A stretch of 64,000 bases of DNA from VAZQ01 sp963758945. Lineage in GTDB: Bacteria; Pseudomonadota; Alphaproteobacteria; Rhizobiales; Xanthobacteraceae. The position numbers and the translations under genes were made by a program. Shown piece after piece: positions 8,340 to 17,072 of the stretch. The notes beneath the pieces were generated by a model. That model did no database searches. It saw nothing but the letters and a program-made list of their open reading frames with translations, and was not told the DNA's origin. Positions within the stretch are counted from its first letter, which is position 1, and each line of letters starts with the position of its first letter. The stretch is from assembly GCA_963758945.1 (NCBI GenBank), contig CAVWXY010000006.1, forward strand, positions 682,001-746,000. Direction: 5' to 3'.

Positions 8340-9116
8340 TCAGTGCATCACGGTTCCGCCGTCGACGGCGATCGTCTGCCCCGTGACCAGGCGGCTCGCG
8401 TCGGAGACGAGCCAGTGCACGGTGCCGACCAAGTCGGCTGGCGCCAGGTTGCGCGCGATCGCCTGGTTCGCCTTGATTGTGTCGAGCGCCTTGTCCGCCT
8501 TCTCCGCGAAGAATTCGCGCGTCCCTTCGGTCAAAACCGCGCTCGGCGCCACGGCATTCACGCGGATGTCGTCACGGCCGAGCTCGCGCGCGAGGCCGCG
8601 GGTAAGGCCGATCACCGCGGCCTTGGACGTCGTGTAATGCAAGCCGTAGGGCATGCCGTAAGTGGCCGCCAGCGAGGCGATGTTGACGATGCTGCCGCCG
8701 CCGGCTCGGCGCAGCGCCGGGACGACGGCCTTGCAGCAGTTCCAGATGCCTTTGACGTTGACGGCCATGGCGGCATCCCAGTCGGATTCGCTGATCGCGT
8801 CGAAGCGGCCGCCTTTGAGGCTGCCGTAGAGCGCGGCGTTGTTGATGAGCGCGTCGATGCGCCCAAACGCGTCGAGCGCGGTCCGCGCGAGCTCCATGGC
8901 CGACGCGGCGCTGGCGACGTCGAGCCTGGCGGCGACCGCCGTGCCGCGTTCGGCCCGGACCAGATCGAGCGTGCGCGAGCAGTCGCTGATGTCCGCAGCC
9001 ACGATGCGAGCGCCGAGGCCACCGAGATAACGTGCGTATTCCTGCCCGATCCCGCGGGCGGCGCCGGTGATCACTATGACCTTGCCGTCGACGTTCATGG
9101 TGCTCTCGACGCTCAT
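8340..9116 (-). CDS. SDR-family oxidoreductase (canonical active site)
   Basis: A 258-residue short-chain dehydrogenase with TGAARGIG for NAD(P), NNAALYGS, the serine of IASLAATYG and the catalytic YTTSK. The start at 9116 (MSVESTMNV) is preferred because GAGGAG sits eight bases upstream; a longer frame to 9152 has no such signal. The C-terminal IAVDGGTVMH is normal for FabG-like SDRs. It lies 108 bases upstream of the atypical SDR and 203 bases downstream of a TctC receptor gene on the same strand. A dehydrogenase for an alcohol or diol of the dioxygenase cluster is a reasonable guess; substrate unknown. Confidence 0.9.
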   Translation of the reverse strand: MSVESTMNVDGKVIVITGAARGIGQEYARYLGGLGARIVAADISDCSRTLDLVRAERGTAVAARLDVASAASAMELARTALDAFGRIDALINNAALYGSLKGGRFDAISESDWDAAMAVNVKGIWNCCKAVVPALRRAGGGSIVNIASLAATYGMPYGLHYTTSKAAVIGLTRGLARELGRDDIRVNAVAPSAVLTEGTREFFAEKADKALDTIKANQAIARNLAPADLVGTVHWLVSDASRLVTGQTIAVDGGTVMH

Positions 9117-9266
9117 GCTGTTCTTCTCCTCGGACCGAGCGGGGTGGGGCAAGGTCCGATGCTGCTGCGGGCGGACGCCCGTGCCAAGAGGGGTAAGGAG
9201 GGTCCAGACGGATGCGACCCGCGCGCCGGCGCAGGCCCGCTCGCGGGTGCAGCCGACGGAGGGCGG

Positions 9267-9288
9267 CGGGGGCGCGGCGCCGCCCCCG
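9267..9288 (-). other. Hairpin inside the minus-strand run
   Basis: CGGGGGCG and CGCCCCCG (8-bp arms) around a six-base loop CGGCGC, in the 203-bp space between tctC (ending 9320) and the SDR that begins at 9116. No T-tract follows in the direction of transcription, so it looks more like an mRNA-stabilising or attenuating hairpin than a terminator. Confidence 0.5.
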
Positions 9289-9319
9289 TAGGTTGGGAAG
9301 CGACGTTCCGGCGACTACG

Positions 9320-10294
9320 TCACTGCGTGGCCTTGACGCCGAGCTCCTTGGCGACCGCGGCGAGCTTGGCGCGTTGCTCGTCGGTCGCCGCCGCGAACTC
9401 GGCCGGTCCGCCGAGATTGAGCACTTGGCCGGTGGCGGTGAGCCGCGCCTCGATCGTCGGGTCGGCCGCGACCACGGCGCGGACGTCCGCGGCGATCCGC
9501 TCGCGCAGCGCGAGCGGCATCTCCGGCGGGCCGAAGAAGCCGACGAGGCCGTCGAGCGTGAGCCCGGGAAAGCCGGCCTCCTTGACCGTGGGAACGTCGG
9601 GCGCGGCCGGGGAACGCACGCTGTTGGTCACCGCCAGCAGCTTGATCTTGCCGGCCTGCAGCTGCGGCCGCACGATGGCGTACGCCGCCTCGTAGGCCTG
9701 GACGCGTCCCTCGGCGAGGTCGTTGGCCGCCTCGACCGGGTTGCGATAGGGGACCTTGGTCATGTTCAGGCCGCTGCTCTTGAGAAAGCCGGCGAACAGG
9801 AAATCGAGCGCGCCGGTCACCCCCGCCCAGTTGAGCTTGCCGGGCTGCGCGCGCGCCATCGCGAGCAAGTCCGCCAGGGATCCGACGTTCAGGGAGGCGG
9901 GCACCGCGAGCGTGATGATCGTGTTGGACACCCTGGTGATCGGCGCAAGATCGCTCGGCTTGTAGGGCAGATTGTCGTGGAGATAGGGGTGGGCCGTGAA
10001 CGACGAGGTGGGCGATGCCAGCAGCACGTGATCGTCATGGGCGTTGACGAATGCGCTGATCGCGACAATGCCATCGCCGCCGGGGCGGTTCTCGACCACC
10101 ACCGGCTGCCCCCAGCGCGGAGACAGCCGATCCGCCAGCAGTCGCGTCCCGATATCCACGCCGGCTCCGGCGCCGAGCGGCAGCAGGAACCTGACCGTGC
10201 GCTGCGGCCATGCCTGCGCGACCAACGGCGTTGCCCACAGGATGAGCGGCGCAAGCAGGCCGAAGACGAACAACGAACGCTGCGCGCGGCGCAT
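9320..10294 (-). CDS. Bug/TctC-family periplasmic substrate-binding protein
   Basis: A 324-residue extracytoplasmic receptor. It has a Sec signal peptide (MRRAQRSLFVFGLLAPLIL, cleavage probably after PLVAQA) and then the family start WPQRTVRFLLPLGAGAGVDI, RLLADRL and the VVENRPGGDG strand that shapes the carboxylate-binding pocket. GGAGGAG precedes the ATG. These receptors serve TctAB tripartite carriers and bind carboxylates or amides of many kinds. No tctAB pair is adjacent, but tctB and tctA lie at 17073-19028. A second receptor gene precedes it by 84 bases; the two are not identical and probably bind different ligands. Confidence 0.92.
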   Translation of the reverse strand: MRRAQRSLFVFGLLAPLILWATPLVAQAWPQRTVRFLLPLGAGAGVDIGTRLLADRLSPRWGQPVVVENRPGGDGIVAISAFVNAHDDHVLLASPTSSFTAHPYLHDNLPYKPSDLAPITRVSNTIITLAVPASLNVGSLADLLAMARAQPGKLNWAGVTGALDFLFAGFLKSSGLNMTKVPYRNPVEAANDLAEGRVQAYEAAYAIVRPQLQAGKIKLLAVTNSVRSPAAPDVPTVKEAGFPGLTLDGLVGFFGPPEMPLALRERIAADVRAVVAADPTIEARLTATGQVLNLGGPAEFAAATDEQRAKLAAVAKELGVKATQ

Positions 10295-10378
10295 GGACTC
10301 CTCCGATTCACGTTTGAAATGCGCAAACGGCCGGCGACGAACGGAGCCGCCGAGACGGCGGCGCCGGCCCGTCGACGC

Positions 10379-11374
10379 TCAATGCGCTTCCACCTTGATG
10401 TTGGCCGCCTTGATGATCGGCCACCACTTGTCGATCTCGGCCTTGTGGTAGCTGGCGAGCGCGGCCGGGGTCTGCTGCTCGCGCGTCGCGATCACCTGGC
10501 CGAGATCGGTGAGGCGTTGCCGCACCGCCGGGTCGGCCAAAGCGTCCACGATGGCGCCGTTGAGCTTGGCGACGACCGGCTTGGGCGTGCCTTTTTGCGC
10601 CCACAGCCCGTGCCAGAACGAGATGTACGTGCCCGGCATTCCGATCTCGTCCGTGGTCGGGACATCGGGCAGGGCAGGCCAGCGGGTCTTGGTCATGACC
10701 GCGAAGGCCTTCATCTTGCCGCCGCGCACATAGGTCAGCGTTTGCGACGCCTCGGCGCACATCAGGTCGATCTGTCCGCCCACCAGGTCCTGCATCGCGG
10801 GCGCGCCGCCGCGATACGGTACGAACTGGAAGCGGGTCTTCGACTTGTCCTGGAAGTAGAGCCCGCACACATGCGCCGCGCTGCCGGCGCCGACGGTCGC
10901 GGCCGATGCCTTGTCCGGGTTGGCCTTGAGCCAGGCGATCAGTTCCTTGGCGTCCTTCGCTGGCAACGCGTTCTTGCCGACGATCAGCATCGGCGCGAAT
11001 GAGATGAGCGAGATCGGCTCGAAGTCCGTCCGCAGGTCGTACGACGTCCGGTAGAGCGCGCCCGACCCGACGAAGCTGGTCCAATTGCCGAGGATCAACG
11101 TATAGCCGTCGGGCGCCGCCTGAGCGGCGCGGGTGACGCCGATGGTCGATCCGGCGCCGGTCACGTTCTCGATGACGATCGGCTGGCCGAGCGATACGCG
11201 CATGCGCTCGCCCAGGAGCCGACCGAGCGTATCGGTCGGGCCGCCCGCGGGGAACGGCACGATCATGGTGACGGGATGTGATGGATAATCCTGCGCCTGC
11301 GTGGCAACGACGCCTGCGAAACTGGCGCATCCGAGCGCCGCCGCGAGCGCGACGGCAAGCGACATCGTCTTCAT
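10379..11374 (-). CDS. Bug/TctC-family periplasmic substrate-binding protein
   Basis: A 331-residue receptor. The start at 11374 is set by AGGAGGAAAC just upstream; it gives MKTMSLAVALAAALGCASFAG, a signal peptide likely cleaved after VVATQA before QDYPSHPVTMIVPFPAGGP. The family pocket strands FPAGGPTDTLGRLL, IVIENVTGAGSTIG and FQFVPYRGGAPAMQDL are present. A Cys in the hydrophobic core is not in a convincing lipobox. It lies between the lyase gene and a second tctC, all on the minus strand, so it may capture a substrate or intermediate of the dioxygenase cluster. Ligand unknown. Confidence 0.92.
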   Translation of the reverse strand: MKTMSLAVALAAALGCASFAGVVATQAQDYPSHPVTMIVPFPAGGPTDTLGRLLGERMRVSLGQPIVIENVTGAGSTIGVTRAAQAAPDGYTLILGNWTSFVGSGALYRTSYDLRTDFEPISLISFAPMLIVGKNALPAKDAKELIAWLKANPDKASAATVGAGSAAHVCGLYFQDKSKTRFQFVPYRGGAPAMQDLVGGQIDLMCAEASQTLTYVRGGKMKAFAVMTKTRWPALPDVPTTDEIGMPGTYISFWHGLWAQKGTPKPVVAKLNGAIVDALADPAVRQRLTDLGQVIATREQQTPAALASYHKAEIDKWWPIIKAANIKVEAH

Positions 11375-11506
11375 CTGTTTCCTCCTGGCTTTTGCTGACG
11401 ACGATGACACGAGCGCGGACGAGGCGAAAGTCAGTAATGCTGTCATATCCGCGAATGGCCCGCGACATATTGCTTCGGCGCGGGATCGCGATGGGTATCG
11501 CCGTGC

Positions 11507-12865
11507 TCACCTCGTCCTGCCGGGCTCGCGCGCCAGCACCTTGTCCACCATCGCGCCGGCGAGGCCGAGATAGCCGGCCGGGTCGCACATCTTGTCGAGC
11601 TCCGCCCGGCTGAGATGCTTGGCGATCTCGCCATTCTGCGCCAGGAGCTCGACCAGCGGCTCGCCGGTCGCCGCCACCTTGCGGCAGATGTCGTAGACGA
11701 GGTCGTGGGCGCGCTGCCGTCCGAGATGCGGGCCGAGCCCCATCATCACGGCCTCGGAAACGACCATTCCCTTGGTGAGGTCGAGGTTGGCGCGCATGCG
11801 CGCGGCGTCAACCTCGAGGCCCGCGAGCATGAGCCTGGTCTGCGCCAGCGCCCCCGACGCGAGCAGAAAGATCTCAGGCAGCGAGATCCATTCGATCTCC
11901 CACGGGCCGGTCGAGCGCTCGTGGTCGGCGACCGCGGCTTCGAGCAGCGCGGCGACGTGCTGGCGCACCAGCGCGACGGTCGAGTGGATGTAGAGGCAGG
12001 AGATCGGATTGCGCTTCTGCGGCATCGTGCTCGAGGACCCGCGCGCCTCGTAAAACGGTTCGTAGACCTCCGCCACCTCGGTCTGCATCAGGAGCTTCAC
12101 GTCCATGGAAATCTTGCCGAGCGTGCCGGTGAGGAGCCCGAGGAAACAGGCGACCTCGCCGATGCGGTCGCGCACGGTATGCCAGGCGATCTCCGGTTGG
12201 CCGAGGCCGAGCTCCGCCATCAGCGCCGACTGCACCTCGAGGCCGTTGTTGCCGAGCGAGGCGAGCGTTCCGACCGCTCCGCCGAATTCGCCGACCAGGA
12301 CACGCGGACGCAGCTGCGCCAGCCGCTCGCGGTGGCGCTGCATGGCGGCGAGCAGCGCCGCGGTCTTGAAGCCGAAGGTCAGCGGCACCGCCTGCTGCAG
12401 GTTGCTGCGGCCCGCCATCGGCGTATCGCGGTAGCGCCGCGACAGATCGGCGAGCGCCGCCGCGATCGCCTCCATGTCCTTTTCCACCAGATCGAGGGCG
12501 GCACGGATCTGCATCACCACCGCGGTGTCGGTGATGTCCTGGGTGGTCGCGCCCCAATGGCACCACTCGCCGAGACGGTCGGCGCAGAGAGCGACGATTT
12601 GCTGCACCACGCCCAGGATCGGGTAGCCGATGCGCTCGGTCTGCTGCTTCAGGCGGGCGAGATCGATGTTCTCGATCCGGCACTGCCGGACGATCTCGCG
12701 CGCTGCCGGTTCGGGGATGATGCCGAGGCGCGCCTGCGCGCGCGCGAGCGCGGCCTCGATCTCGAGGTAATAGCCGGTGCGCGCTTCATCGGAGAAGACC
12801 GCCCGCATCTCCGGCGTGCTGAAGATGTCGCGGAAGATCGCCGAATCGAGCGCAGTCGCGGTCAT
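11507..12865 (-). CDS. Fumarase/aspartase-superfamily lyase (PcaB/PurB-like)
   Basis: A 452-residue member of the class II fumarase/aspartase superfamily, which cleaves C-N or C-O bonds or cycloisomerises by beta elimination. The signature GSSSTMPQKRNP is near residue 280, with HWGATTQDI (catalytic His region) near 140 and GRSNLQQAVPLTFG following. Length and sequence fit 3-carboxy-cis,cis-muconate cycloisomerase or adenylosuccinate lyase-like proteins. GGAGAG precedes the ATG. It follows the Rieske beta gene after 72 bases, so a role after ring oxygenation or in C-N cleavage is plausible. Which reaction it performs cannot be decided from sequence alone. Confidence 0.85.
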   Translation of the reverse strand: MTATALDSAIFRDIFSTPEMRAVFSDEARTGYYLEIEAALARAQARLGIIPEPAAREIVRQCRIENIDLARLKQQTERIGYPILGVVQQIVALCADRLGEWCHWGATTQDITDTAVVMQIRAALDLVEKDMEAIAAALADLSRRYRDTPMAGRSNLQQAVPLTFGFKTAALLAAMQRHRERLAQLRPRVLVGEFGGAVGTLASLGNNGLEVQSALMAELGLGQPEIAWHTVRDRIGEVACFLGLLTGTLGKISMDVKLLMQTEVAEVYEPFYEARGSSSTMPQKRNPISCLYIHSTVALVRQHVAALLEAAVADHERSTGPWEIEWISLPEIFLLASGALAQTRLMLAGLEVDAARMRANLDLTKGMVVSEAVMMGLGPHLGRQRAHDLVYDICRKVAATGEPLVELLAQNGEIAKHLSRAELDKMCDPAGYLGLAGAMVDKVLAREPGRTR

Positions 12866-12893
12866 ACATGTCTCTCCAAATCAGGTCGATTGA

Positions 12894-12932
12894 GGCGAAT
12901 GGCGAGTAACGAACAGGGCAACGCCATTCGCC
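12894..12932 (-). repeat. Intergenic inverted repeat (GGCGAATGGCG)
   Basis: An 11-bp perfect inverted repeat, GGCGAATGGCG at 12894-12904 and CGCCATTCGCC at 12922-12932, with a 17-base loop. It fills the gap between the Rieske beta stop and the lyase start. It resembles dispersed GCGAATGGCGA-type intergenic repeats of Rhizobiales and may shape mRNA processing. Confidence 0.6.
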
Positions 12933-12937
12933 ATTCG

Positions 12938-13537
12938 CTAAATGACGATGCTGGGATTGCGCAGGTTCTGGTCGCAGTCGATCAGGTTGACCTGCCGCAC
13001 CTGGATTTCCCACCGATGCGCGGTCCGCACGAAGCGATGGCCGCACCAGCCGGACAGAAAGCGCGTTCCGTCCACCCGGAACTCGCTGATCAGGAAATTC
13101 GAGCGCACCATGCGCACCGCGCTGTCGTCGGTGTCGAACACTTCGACGTTCGAGATCATCCGTACGGTGCGCGATTTCGGCGCCTGCGACCAGGCATAGC
13201 CGGTGCGCAGGCGGTAGATACGGTCTTCCATGCGCCGGCGGTCGTCGAAGCAGATGGCGATCTCCCGCCGCGGGTCGCCGCCCTCGGGCGTGCCCGGCAC
13301 CCAGTAGATGCATTCGGGAGCGTACATCGCCAGCCATTCGTCGAAGCGCAGCTGATCGAGCAGGCGCGCCTCGCGTTCGAGCAGCATGCGGAAGCGGTCC
13401 CGCACCTCGAGCTGCACCACCGCGCGCTCGTCCGTCTGCCAACCGGTGAAGCACTCCACCAGGCTTTGGTAGAGCCGCTCGTTGACGTAATAGGAGCTGA
13501 TCGAGGGATCGCGGAGGGCCTGCATGCTCGTGCTCAT
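12938..13537 (-). CDS. Aromatic-ring-hydroxylating dioxygenase beta (small) subunit
   Basis: A 199-residue NTF2-like beta subunit of a Rieske non-heme iron oxygenase. Family features are RLLDQLRFDEWLAMYAPECIYWVPGTPEGG split across residues 70-105, then RIYRLRTGYAWSQ and the closing IDCDQNLRNPS. The ATG at 13537 overlaps the alpha-subunit stop (ATGA), so the two are translated together in equal amounts. The subunit has no redox centre; it stabilises the (alpha-beta)3 hexamer in the cytoplasm. Electron-transfer partners (ferredoxin, reductase) were not found in the window. Confidence 0.93.
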   Translation of the reverse strand: MSTSMQALRDPSISSYYVNERLYQSLVECFTGWQTDERAVVQLEVRDRFRMLLEREARLLDQLRFDEWLAMYAPECIYWVPGTPEGGDPRREIAICFDDRRRMEDRIYRLRTGYAWSQAPKSRTVRMISNVEVFDTDDSAVRMVRSNFLISEFRVDGTRFLSGWCGHRFVRTAHRWEIQVRQVNLIDCDQNLRNPSIVI

Positions 13538-14904
13538 GGCTCGCGCTGCACCGCGAGGTTGGGCCGCGCCTTCATCAGCCGCTTCCACTCCTTGATGTAT
13601 TCGCGCATGAACGCCTCATCGGTGGCGGGCGCCGTGATGACGCCGTCGGCGTCCGTCTTCACGCGGCCGGGAATGCCGAGCCCGCGATGCATGTAGACCC
13701 ACTCGTCCTCCTGGCAGGCAAGACCGCGCTGGATTTCCTCGAAATTGGCGAGATCGTCGACCTCGCCGAAATTCGGGAATTGCTCCTGCGTGCGCATGCG
13801 CAGCGCGTTGATCTCGTCGACCGCGCCACCCAGTGCGCCGTCCTCGTCGACCACCGCGGTGCCGAACCAGGTGACGTCGGTCTCGTCGACCGCGACCGGC
13901 TCGAACACCTGGATGTGGTTGCCGAGCAGCGAGAAATTGGGAAACACGTTGATGTTGACCGGCTCGGATGAGGCGAGGTCGAGGATGCCCTCGGCGCTCG
14001 CACCGAAGCGGCGGCGTAACTCCTCCTGGTAGTATTCGGTGCCCGGCGCCGGCCCTTCCACCGCCCACAATCCGCCGGGACGCTTCTCGATGTTCGGCCG
14101 CTTGTCCTTGAAGTGGTGGCCGTGGCCCATATAGGCCATGTACATCGGCGCGGTGTCGGGCGAGCCCTTGTAGTACGACATCCCCTTGTTGGCGACGTCG
14201 GCCTGGCGGTTCTCCATTTCGAGCAGCGAGCGGTGCGAGAATACGACGTGATAGCCGTCGCCGGAATTGTCGTAGGCCAGCTTCCAGTTGCCCTTGTATT
14301 TGAGCCGGTTCGCCTCGCACACCGCGATCTTGCCCTTGGGCTGGCGGTCGAGCCACTCGTCGATCGGCTTGGTGATGGCGCCGAGATATTCGGTGAGCGG
14401 CGGGGCGTCCGGATTGAGCGTGCCGAAGATGAAGCCGCGATAGCTGTCCACCCGCGGCACTTGCGCGACGTTGAACTTGGCGTCCTTGAAGTCGCAGGCA
14501 TAGCCGTCCGGCCACGGCACCGCGCGCAGCTTCCCGGTATTGAGAAAGCTCCAGCCGTGATAGGGACAGGTGAAGATGCGCGCCGAGCCCTTCTCCTTGC
14601 GGCACAGCGTGGTGCCGCGATGGGTGCAACGATTGAAAAGGGCGCGGACCTTTCCCTCCGCGTCTCGCAGCAGGATGATCGGGCGCAATCCCAGCCGCAC
14701 GGTGATGTAGTCGTCGTTCCTCGGGATCTGGCTCTCGTGGCCGAGATAGACCCAGACCGCGCCGAAGATGTTCGTCATCTCGAGAGCGAAGATGGCGGGA
14801 TCGGTATAGATCAGACGATGGACCCGGTCCTCCTGGACGAGCTCGTCCCAATCGTAGAGGTCGGCCGTGCTCTCGTTCCGAGAGGGGGTGAGTGGTTGCA
14901 ACAT
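13534..14904 (-). CDS. Rieske oxygenase alpha (large) subunit
   Basis: A 456-residue catalytic subunit. The Rieske [2Fe-2S] ligands are C93-x-H95 and C113-x2-H116 (CTHRGTTLC, CPYHGW). The mononuclear iron site is in NSGDGYHVVFSH, giving His219 and His224, with Asp216 as the electron-transfer bridge. It would insert O2 into an aromatic ring. The next gene upstream on the strand is a GS-like enzyme and the beta subunit is coupled downstream. This order (GS-like, large, small subunit) matches aniline-type dioxygenases, where the amine is first gamma-glutamylated. The natural substrate is an inference from context; benzoate- or anthranilate-type substrates are alternatives. Confidence 0.92.
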   Translation of the reverse strand: MLQPLTPSRNESTADLYDWDELVQEDRVHRLIYTDPAIFALEMTNIFGAVWVYLGHESQIPRNDDYITVRLGLRPIILLRDAEGKVRALFNRCTHRGTTLCRKEKGSARIFTCPYHGWSFLNTGKLRAVPWPDGYACDFKDAKFNVAQVPRVDSYRGFIFGTLNPDAPPLTEYLGAITKPIDEWLDRQPKGKIAVCEANRLKYKGNWKLAYDNSGDGYHVVFSHRSLLEMENRQADVANKGMSYYKGSPDTAPMYMAYMGHGHHFKDKRPNIEKRPGGLWAVEGPAPGTEYYQEELRRRFGASAEGILDLASSEPVNINVFPNFSLLGNHIQVFEPVAVDETDVTWFGTAVVDEDGALGGAVDEINALRMRTQEQFPNFGEVDDLANFEEIQRGLACQEDEWVYMHRGLGIPGRVKTDADGVITAPATDEAFMREYIKEWKRLMKARPNLAVQREP

Positions 14905-14980
14905 GGCCTCGGTCCTTCACGATGGCAGATGTCTCGCCGGCCTGTCCTTGGTTCGCCGGATGACGACATCATGCATCGCC

Positions 14981-16477
14981 TCAGAAGAAATCGAAATACT
15001 CGTTCTGCTCCCATGCCGTCGGCTCGTCACCAGGCGTCGTGCCGGTGTCCTTGAGCCATTGCGCGAACCGGCCGGCCTCGCTGCGCTTGAGCTTGAGGAA
15101 GTAGTCGACGAACACATCGCCGAGTTGGGCGCGGAACAGCACATCGCTCTCGAGCGCGTCGAGCGCCGCCGGCAAGCTCGCGGGCAGCATCGGCCGCTGC
15201 GCGTTGTAGGGGTCGTCGTCCTGCGGCCCAGGATCGAGACCGTTCTCGATGCCGTCGAGCCCGGCGACGATCTGCGACAGGATGTAGAGATAAGGATTGG
15301 CCGACGGTTCGCCGAGCCGGTTTTCCACGCGGGTCGCGGCGTCGTTTGGCCCGCCCAGCACGCGGATCAACACGCCGCGGTTGTCGTGGCACCAGGTGGC
15401 GCGGTCGGGAGCGAGCGAATTCGGCCGAAATCGGCGATAGCCGTTGACGGTCGGCGTGGCGAAAGCCGTGCACGGTCCGGCGTATTTGACCAGGCCGCCG
15501 ACGAAGGCGCGCCCGAGCGGCGACAGGCATTCACCCGCGCGCTCCGGCATGAACACGTTGTGTCCGGTCTTGGCGTCGATGAGCGACGCGTGGAGGTGCC
15601 AGCCGCTGGAATAGTAGCCCTTGAGCGCCGGCCGGGCCATGAAGGTGGCGAAGTGACCCATGCGCCGGCAGATCTGCCGCGTCGCGGTCCGAAACAACAG
15701 CGCATGGTCGGCCGCTTCCAGCGCCGGCCGCGCGGCAAAGGTGCACTCGACCTGACCCGGTCCCCACTCGTTCTCGATCGATCGCAGCGGCAGTCCGATA
15801 CGCTCGAACTGCTCGGCGAGTGCGGAGAGCACCGGCTGCATCAGGTCCATATTGGATTCGGAGTGGTAGGAAAAACCGGGCTCGACCGGTGCGGTCTTGA
15901 TCGGTCGTCCGCGCACGCCCGGCAAGCCGGTATTCTCGTCGCCGAGGTGATCTTCGGCCACCCGCAGAAGATACCATTCGATCTCCAAGCCGACCGCGCA
16001 GCCCATCCCTCGCTCGGCAAGCCGCCCGAGCGCTCGGCGCAGCAGGTGCCGGGGCGAGAAGTGGAACGGCACTCCGTTGGCGAAATACTCGTCGCACAAC
16101 ATCCAGCCCACGCCTGGCGCCCATGGCAGCTCACGAAACGTCGACGGATCGGGAACGATGACGAGATTGGGTGAGCCGGTCATCTCGTCGAGGCCCATGC
16201 CGCCGCCGCGCGTGAATGAGGCGAAGATGCGGGCATTGGCGGAATCGAGCGTGGTGGTCGCGACGTTGATATTGTGGCCGGTCTCGAGCGCGGCGATGAG
16301 GGCCGCCGGCGTCACGGCTTTCGCACGCGACGCGCCGTGCGGATCGGCCCAAGCGAGCCGCACGAGCTTGAGATTGTCGGTTGCGATCCTGCGCTTGAGC
16401 TCCTCGGCCTGGCGTCTCTGCTCGTCCGTCCAGAGGCCGTGCCTGGCGATGAATCCCGGCGGCTTTGTCACCTGCAC
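14981..16477 (-). CDS. Glutamine-synthetase-like ligase (gamma-glutamyl amide synthetase type)
   Basis: A 498-residue protein of the GS fold, starting at GTG 16477. Metal and nucleotide motifs are in order: GLEIEWYLL, NEWGPGQVECTF, SSGWHLHASL, GYRRFRPNSLAP with NRGVLIRV, and RVENRLGEPSANPYL. The sequence departs from GlnA in the N-terminal domain, and the C-terminal adenylylation loop is not recognisable. Such divergent GS proteins join glutamate to amines (polyamines, methylamine, aniline). Directly upstream of Rieske alpha and beta genes, it parallels TdnQ/AtdA1/DcaQ of aniline degraders, an inference. The tdnT-like amidotransferase partner is absent. The shared 22-bp motif at 16634 lies in its promoter region. 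Confidence 0.85.
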   Translation of the reverse strand: MQVTKPPGFIARHGLWTDEQRRQAEELKRRIATDNLKLVRLAWADPHGASRAKAVTPAALIAALETGHNINVATTTLDSANARIFASFTRGGGMGLDEMTGSPNLVIVPDPSTFRELPWAPGVGWMLCDEYFANGVPFHFSPRHLLRRALGRLAERGMGCAVGLEIEWYLLRVAEDHLGDENTGLPGVRGRPIKTAPVEPGFSYHSESNMDLMQPVLSALAEQFERIGLPLRSIENEWGPGQVECTFAARPALEAADHALLFRTATRQICRRMGHFATFMARPALKGYYSSGWHLHASLIDAKTGHNVFMPERAGECLSPLGRAFVGGLVKYAGPCTAFATPTVNGYRRFRPNSLAPDRATWCHDNRGVLIRVLGGPNDAATRVENRLGEPSANPYLYILSQIVAGLDGIENGLDPGPQDDDPYNAQRPMLPASLPAALDALESDVLFRAQLGDVFVDYFLKLKRSEAGRFAQWLKDTGTTPGDEPTAWEQNEYFDFF

Positions 16478-16633
16478 CCCATGCGCGATCCGGGCGCGAA
16501 TGTAGATGAAGGCGCCGAGCCGATCCAGGATTGCCGCCCCGGCTCACGCGGTTCGAGATTGTGCAGAACCGGGGCGCGCGCCCGCGCGCCACGGCGGGCG
16601 AAGGGGTGAGCGGCCCCGCGTCCAGAAATTGGA

Positions 16634-16655
16634 AAAAATATTGATTTTGTTACAA
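16634..16655. promoter_or_regulatory. Shared AT-rich 22-bp motif, copy 1
   Basis: A 22-bp AT-rich block in the 219-bp space between the GS-like gene (minus) and the decayed tctC (plus). On the minus strand it reads TTGTAACAAAATCAATA plus a T-run, with the small palindrome TTGT-A-ACAA. The same 22 bases occur at 26648-26669 in the opposite orientation, upstream of pyrK. In a 66 % GC background such identity points to a transcription-factor site or conserved promoter. No clear -35/-10 pair could be assigned. Confidence 0.6.
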
Positions 16656-16696
16656 ACCGTGGCTTAGCTGGGGCCGCCGGGATCAGAGGAGTGGAC

Positions 16697-17009
16697 ATGA
16701 CGACCCGTGCGATGTGGTTGCAGCTTACGCTTTCCTCGGCGCTGATTTTCGGCGCCGTCGCCGGCGGCCTCCGCCGGCATCGGCACGACACCACATCTCG
16801 CGGGTGAAATGTTCAAATTGCGGCACCGGCATCGATGCGACGCACGTTCCTTACAAGGGTATCGGTGCGTCCTTTACCGACATGATGAGCGGCAAGGTGC
16901 AGATGGCGTTCTTGAGCATCGCCGGCGCGCTGAAGGTGCGGCGTTCCTGCGCGCCGAGTTCGAGAAATGGAAGCAGGTCACCACCGACGGAAAGATCAAG
17001 GACAACTGA
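16697..17009 (+). pseudogene. Decayed tctC (Bug receptor) remnant
   Basis: Remains of a TctC receptor. ATG 16697 opens a signal-peptide-like start (MTTRAMWLQLTLSSALIFGA), then the frame breaks. Fragments in different frames spell the family core: ASAGIGTTPHLAGEMFK, then TGIDATHVPYKG, then GASFTDMMSGKVQMAFLSIAGAL, and finally FLRAEFEKWKQVTTDGKIKDN ending at 17009. About two thirds of a normal 320-residue receptor is missing, including the N-lobe and much of the C-lobe, so several deletions and frameshifts occurred. It stands directly before intact tctB and tctA, in the place of the cognate receptor. Confidence 0.85.
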
Positions 17010-17072
17010 CCGGGTGGACTGTCCCCACGTCGCCGAGTGTATGATGCCGGCAGCTTACGCGTGAGGGGGCGC

